From positions 62,001 to 126,000 of the forward strand of contig CACZHT010000007.1 of the NCBI GenBank assembly GCA_902781045.1: 64,000 nucleotides of DNA, given 5' to 3'. The notes beneath the pieces are model-generated. The model did not search any database. It worked only from the letters and a program-made list of their open reading frames with translations, and was not told the DNA's origin. How positions within the stretch are numbered: the first letter of the stretch is position 1; every line of letters begins with the position of its first letter. The stretch is from an uncultured Bacteroidales bacterium (lineage in GTDB: Bacteria; Bacteroidota; Bacteroidia; Bacteroidales; Muribaculaceae). The position numbers and the translations under genes are program-made. Shown here one piece after another: positions 61,541-64,000 of this stretch.

Positions 61541-62710
61541 ATGAAAAAATTCTTTCTTTTACTCGCTGGCGTCACCATGGTGGCATCGAGCGCAATGGCT
61601 CAAATGAGCCTGGTTAAGGAAGCAGAGAAGATGGTCGGCTCGAACAATCCCGCCGAGTTGGCCTCAGCACTCGAGAAGATTGAACCTGCACTCGAGAACC
61701 CTGAGAGCAAGGACAATGTTCAGACTTGGTTCACCGCCGGTCGCTTGGCATTCAAGCTCTTCGACCAGATGCAGGCCATGAAGGCTGTGGGACAAGATGG
61801 GGGCATGATCAATGCCGAGATGATGGGTGAAGCACTCAACGCCGGCTTTGAGGCCATGTTCAAGGCACTGCCACTCGACAGTGTCAAGGAGACCAACAAG
61901 GACGGCAGCTTTAAGCTCGACAAGAACGGTATGCCCAAGGTCAAGACCAAATACAGCAAGGACATCATCGCTGCTTTGATTCCGCACATTGCCGACATGG
62001 GCAACCTGGGCAACACCTATCTCAATCTGGCACAAACCAGCCAGAAGGCCGAGGACTGGGCCAACGCCGCTAAGGCATACGGTAACTACTGCGAGGTCGT
62101 GACTTCGCCGTTCGCCAAGGCGCAGAACATCAGTCTGCCCGACTCAACCATCGCCGAGCTCAAGTTCTTCCAGGGCTATGCCTTCTATAATGCCAAGGAC
62201 TTTGCCAACGCCTATCCCGCACTGGCGCAGGCTTGCAAGTTGGGCTACACCGACAATCAGGTAGATGCCTACGCCACTTCGGCACTGGCCAATCTGGTGC
62301 AGGGCTTCCTCGACAAGAAGGACTATGCTAGCGCCTACAGCTACATTGACGCAGCCATCGCCCGCGACGGCGACAACGCTACGCTCTACGACATGAAGGG
62401 CTTCACTGCCGAGCTTGAGAAGGACATCGACGCAGCCATACCATTCTATCAGAAGGCGGTCGAGATCGACGGCAACTATGCGCAGGGATTCTATGACCTG
62501 GGCCGCTGCTACTACCTGCAGGCACAGGCCATCATCGACGCTGACCCCAATGCCACCAACGCTCAACTCAAGGAGAAGATTCTGCCCATCTACAACAAGG
62601 CACTGCCCCTGCTTGAGAAGGCTGGCCAACTCAATGCCGACGATGCAGCCAAGGCAAAGCGTGTCATCGACGACATCAAGTATAAGATGGAGCTCATGGG
62701 TGTCAAGTAA
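61541..62710 (+). CDS. secreted TPR-repeat protein (first of a tandem pair)
   Basis: 389 residues. Signal peptide to SAMAQ. Helical repeats throughout, with clear TPR units: TYLNLAQTSQKAEDWANAAKAYG, FFQGYAFYNAKDFANAYPAL, LYDMKGFTAELEKDIDAAIPFYQKAVEIDGNYAQGFYDLGRCYYLQA. The next gene is a paralog of the same layout. Likely a periplasmic scaffold. It lies 25 nt after gyrA. Confidence 0.87.
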   Translation: MKKFFLLLAGVTMVASSAMAQMSLVKEAEKMVGSNNPAELASALEKIEPALENPESKDNVQTWFTAGRLAFKLFDQMQAMKAVGQDGGMINAEMMGEALNAGFEAMFKALPLDSVKETNKDGSFKLDKNGMPKVKTKYSKDIIAALIPHIADMGNLGNTYLNLAQTSQKAEDWANAAKAYGNYCEVVTSPFAKAQNISLPDSTIAELKFFQGYAFYNAKDFANAYPALAQACKLGYTDNQVDAYATSALANLVQGFLDKKDYASAYSYIDAAIARDGDNATLYDMKGFTAELEKDIDAAIPFYQKAVEIDGNYAQGFYDLGRCYYLQAQAIIDADPNATNAQLKEKILPIYNKALPLLEKAGQLNADDAAKAKRVIDDIKYKMELMGVK

Positions 62711-62730
62711 CAAAGTATCGACCAACATTA

Positions 62731-62767
62731 AAGGTGTGGCTCGCAAGCTGCGAGTCGCACCTTTTTT
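62731..62767 (+). terminator. intrinsic terminator
   Basis: AAGGTGTGGCTCGCA and TGCGAGTCGCACCTT pair with one mismatch, then TTTTTT. The T-run doubles as the -33 region of the next promoter. Confidence 0.75.
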
Positions 62768-62796
62768 GCACATGTCACAAGATTGCAGTAACTTTG
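62765..62796 (+). promoter_or_regulatory. consensus promoter for the second TPR gene
   Basis: TTTG (62765-62768), 20 nt, TAACTTTG (62789-62796). The -33 box is formed by the end of the preceding terminator's T-tract. Confidence 0.72.
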
Positions 62797-62824
62797 CACT
62801 CCGAATGCTATAGATTGTAGATTT

Positions 62825-64000
62825 ATGAAACGAATCGTCATATTATATATAATAGGTGTATTGGCCATGGCTGCCGGCGCACAGCAGCGTGTCGTGGCCG
62901 AAGTCAAGAAGACCATCGACGGCATGACACTTACCGTCGACAAAATCAAAAGCGCTGCTAACAAGCTGAAGCCTGCACTCACCGACGACGATACAAAAGA
63001 CAAGGCCGAAACATGGTATGTGGCTGGAAGGGTGCAGTACAGACTCTATGACAAATATATGTCCAACCGATCGATTGGCAAGAAAGTCGACCTCAAGGCC
63101 ATGGGGCATGCGCTCATCGACGGATACAACCACTTCGACAAGGCGCTGAAGCTCGACTCTATTGTCGAAACGGATAAGAACGGTCGGCCAAAAGTTGACC
63201 GAAAGACCATGCGTGCCAAGGTCAAAACCAAATATTCACAGGATATTCTGAGTCGGATTACTGCCAAGATGAATGACTACAACAAGGTAGGAGGAGAGCT
63301 CTATAATCTCAAAGACTGGGAAGGAGCGTTCCAGGCATGGGACATCTACTGTCAAATGGCACAACGACAGGGTGGGGTGGTGCCCGACACCATCCTGGGG
63401 CAGACACGTTACTTCCAGGGCATCGCACGCTGGCAGCAAGGCAACAACCGGCAGGCTGCTGACTTCTTTGCGATGGCTCGGGGCATGGGATATAAGAAAA
63501 AAGAAGCCTTTGACTATGCTTTGGTCTGCCTGTCGGCACTCAACGACGATGCCGGCATCGTGCAGACAGCTGCTGAAGCCTACGACGTATTCGGCACTGC
63601 CGACCTGCAGTACATACGCATCCTCATCAACAACCACATCAACAAGAAGGAGTTCAGTCAGGCCAACGATCTGCTGGACCGAGCCATCGCCGTCAGCGAC
63701 AGTGATGCCGAGTTGCACAACCTCAAGGGACTGGTCGTGGAGCAACAAGATGGATTGGAGGCCGCGTTGCCGCACTTCAAGCGATGTGTCGAGTTGGCAC
63801 CCGATAATGCCCAAGCGCAGTTCAACGTGGGGCGTTACTACTACAACCAGGCCATGGCTGTGACCGAGGCGCATCCCAACCTCAGCCGCAAGGAGTTCAG
63901 CAAGCAAGTCACGCCACTCTACCGCGAGGCTATGCCCTACTTCGAGCGTGCCCTGGAACTGGATAACGACAACGAGGAGATTCGCAACGCCCTGCGCAAC
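62825..64000 (+). CDS. secreted TPR-repeat protein, second paralog (cut by window end)
   Basis: An open frame of 392 codons from ATG 62825 to the window end without a stop. Signal peptide MKRIVILYIIGVLAMAAGAQ. It follows the preceding protein's order: an early KPALTDDDTKDKAETWYVAGR matches the PALENPESKDNVQTWFTAGR region, then DGYNHFDKALKLDSI, KVKTKYSQDI, and TPR units AELHNLKGLVVEQQDGLEAALPHFKRCVELAP and FNVGRYYYNQA. Same likely role; C-terminus unseen. Confidence 0.85.
   Translation, partial: MKRIVILYIIGVLAMAAGAQQRVVAEVKKTIDGMTLTVDKIKSAANKLKPALTDDDTKDKAETWYVAGRVQYRLYDKYMSNRSIGKKVDLKAMGHALIDGYNHFDKALKLDSIVETDKNGRPKVDRKTMRAKVKTKYSQDILSRITAKMNDYNKVGGELYNLKDWEGAFQAWDIYCQMAQRQGGVVPDTILGQTRYFQGIARWQQGNNRQAADFFAMARGMGYKKKEAFDYALVCLSALNDDAGIVQTAAEAYDVFGTADLQYIRILINNHINKKEFSQANDLLDRAIAVSDSDAELHNLKGLVVEQQDGLEAALPHFKRCVELAPDNAQAQFNVGRYYYNQAMAVTEAHPNLSRKEFSKQVTPLYREAMPYFERALELDNDNEEIRNALRN

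Overview
The window comes from a Bacteroidota chromosome, most likely order Bacteroidales (Muribaculaceae- or Prevotella-like; the family is inference). Supporting signs are promoters of the TTTG-N(about 20)-TAnnTTTG type in many gaps, near absence of Shine-Dalgarno sites, gldH beside a PSP1/RicT gene, secreted proteins ending in type-IX-secretion-like tails, and an OmpA-type major porin. From about 15 kb rightwards the DNA is GC-rich core chromosome. The left 15 kb is visibly richer in A+T and is an accessory defence island.

Island, 1-15 kb. A minus-strand operon (7897 to beyond 1) encodes a DUF4007 protein, a BrxC-like P-loop ATPase broken by an in-frame TAA, a PAPS-reductase/DndC-like enzyme, a PLD-helicase fusion, a 76-residue unknown and the start of a DndD/SMC-like ATPase. 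The set resembles a cross between BREX type 4 and Dnd phosphorothioation systems, without a visible PglZ, methylase or DndE. On the other side of a gap holding two structured, terminator-ended minus-strand RNAs, a small HTH regulator precedes a Gabija-like pair (OLD-family TOPRIM nuclease and UvrD-type helicase). Next, at 13.04-13.88 kb, comes an array of eight tRNA-like genes spaced 6-10 nt apart. Three of them carry 70-79 nt variable regions. Two of those inserts (Asn, Arg) are homologous and fold alike. Other members lack usual tRNA landmarks. A WYL-less regulator and a promoter-ORF-terminator unit for a 52-residue protein close the island.

Core, 15-64 kb. This part holds preA; a lipoprotein; a cluster of secreted proteins with interchangeable C-termini (dockerin or sorting tail), including an M6 protease; a secreted GDPD; an NfnAB-type transhydrogenase; a barrel protein; gtrA; gldH-ricT-rny, a 6S-like RNA, zapA and a coiled-coil gene; rsgA; a wHTH protein; two paralogous exported proteins; a porin; tilS; a DUF5106 protein; ybaK-aroC-radical SAM-acyl-ACP thioesterase; a carboxypeptidase-like regulatory-domain protein; a YigZ protein; a secreted putative cysteine hydrolase; a FabK-like oxidoreductase; DUF4494-yggS; an MFS transporter and transketolase; OmpA; MATE-DUF3737-patB; TIGR04076-DUF3667; a DMT exporter; tmRNA (ssrA); gyrA; and two tandem TPR paralogs, the last cut by the window end.

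The most novel material is the odd tRNA array, the sulfur-type defence operon with its broken ATPase, and the RNAs between the two defence systems. All assignments come from reading the sequence; no database search was run.
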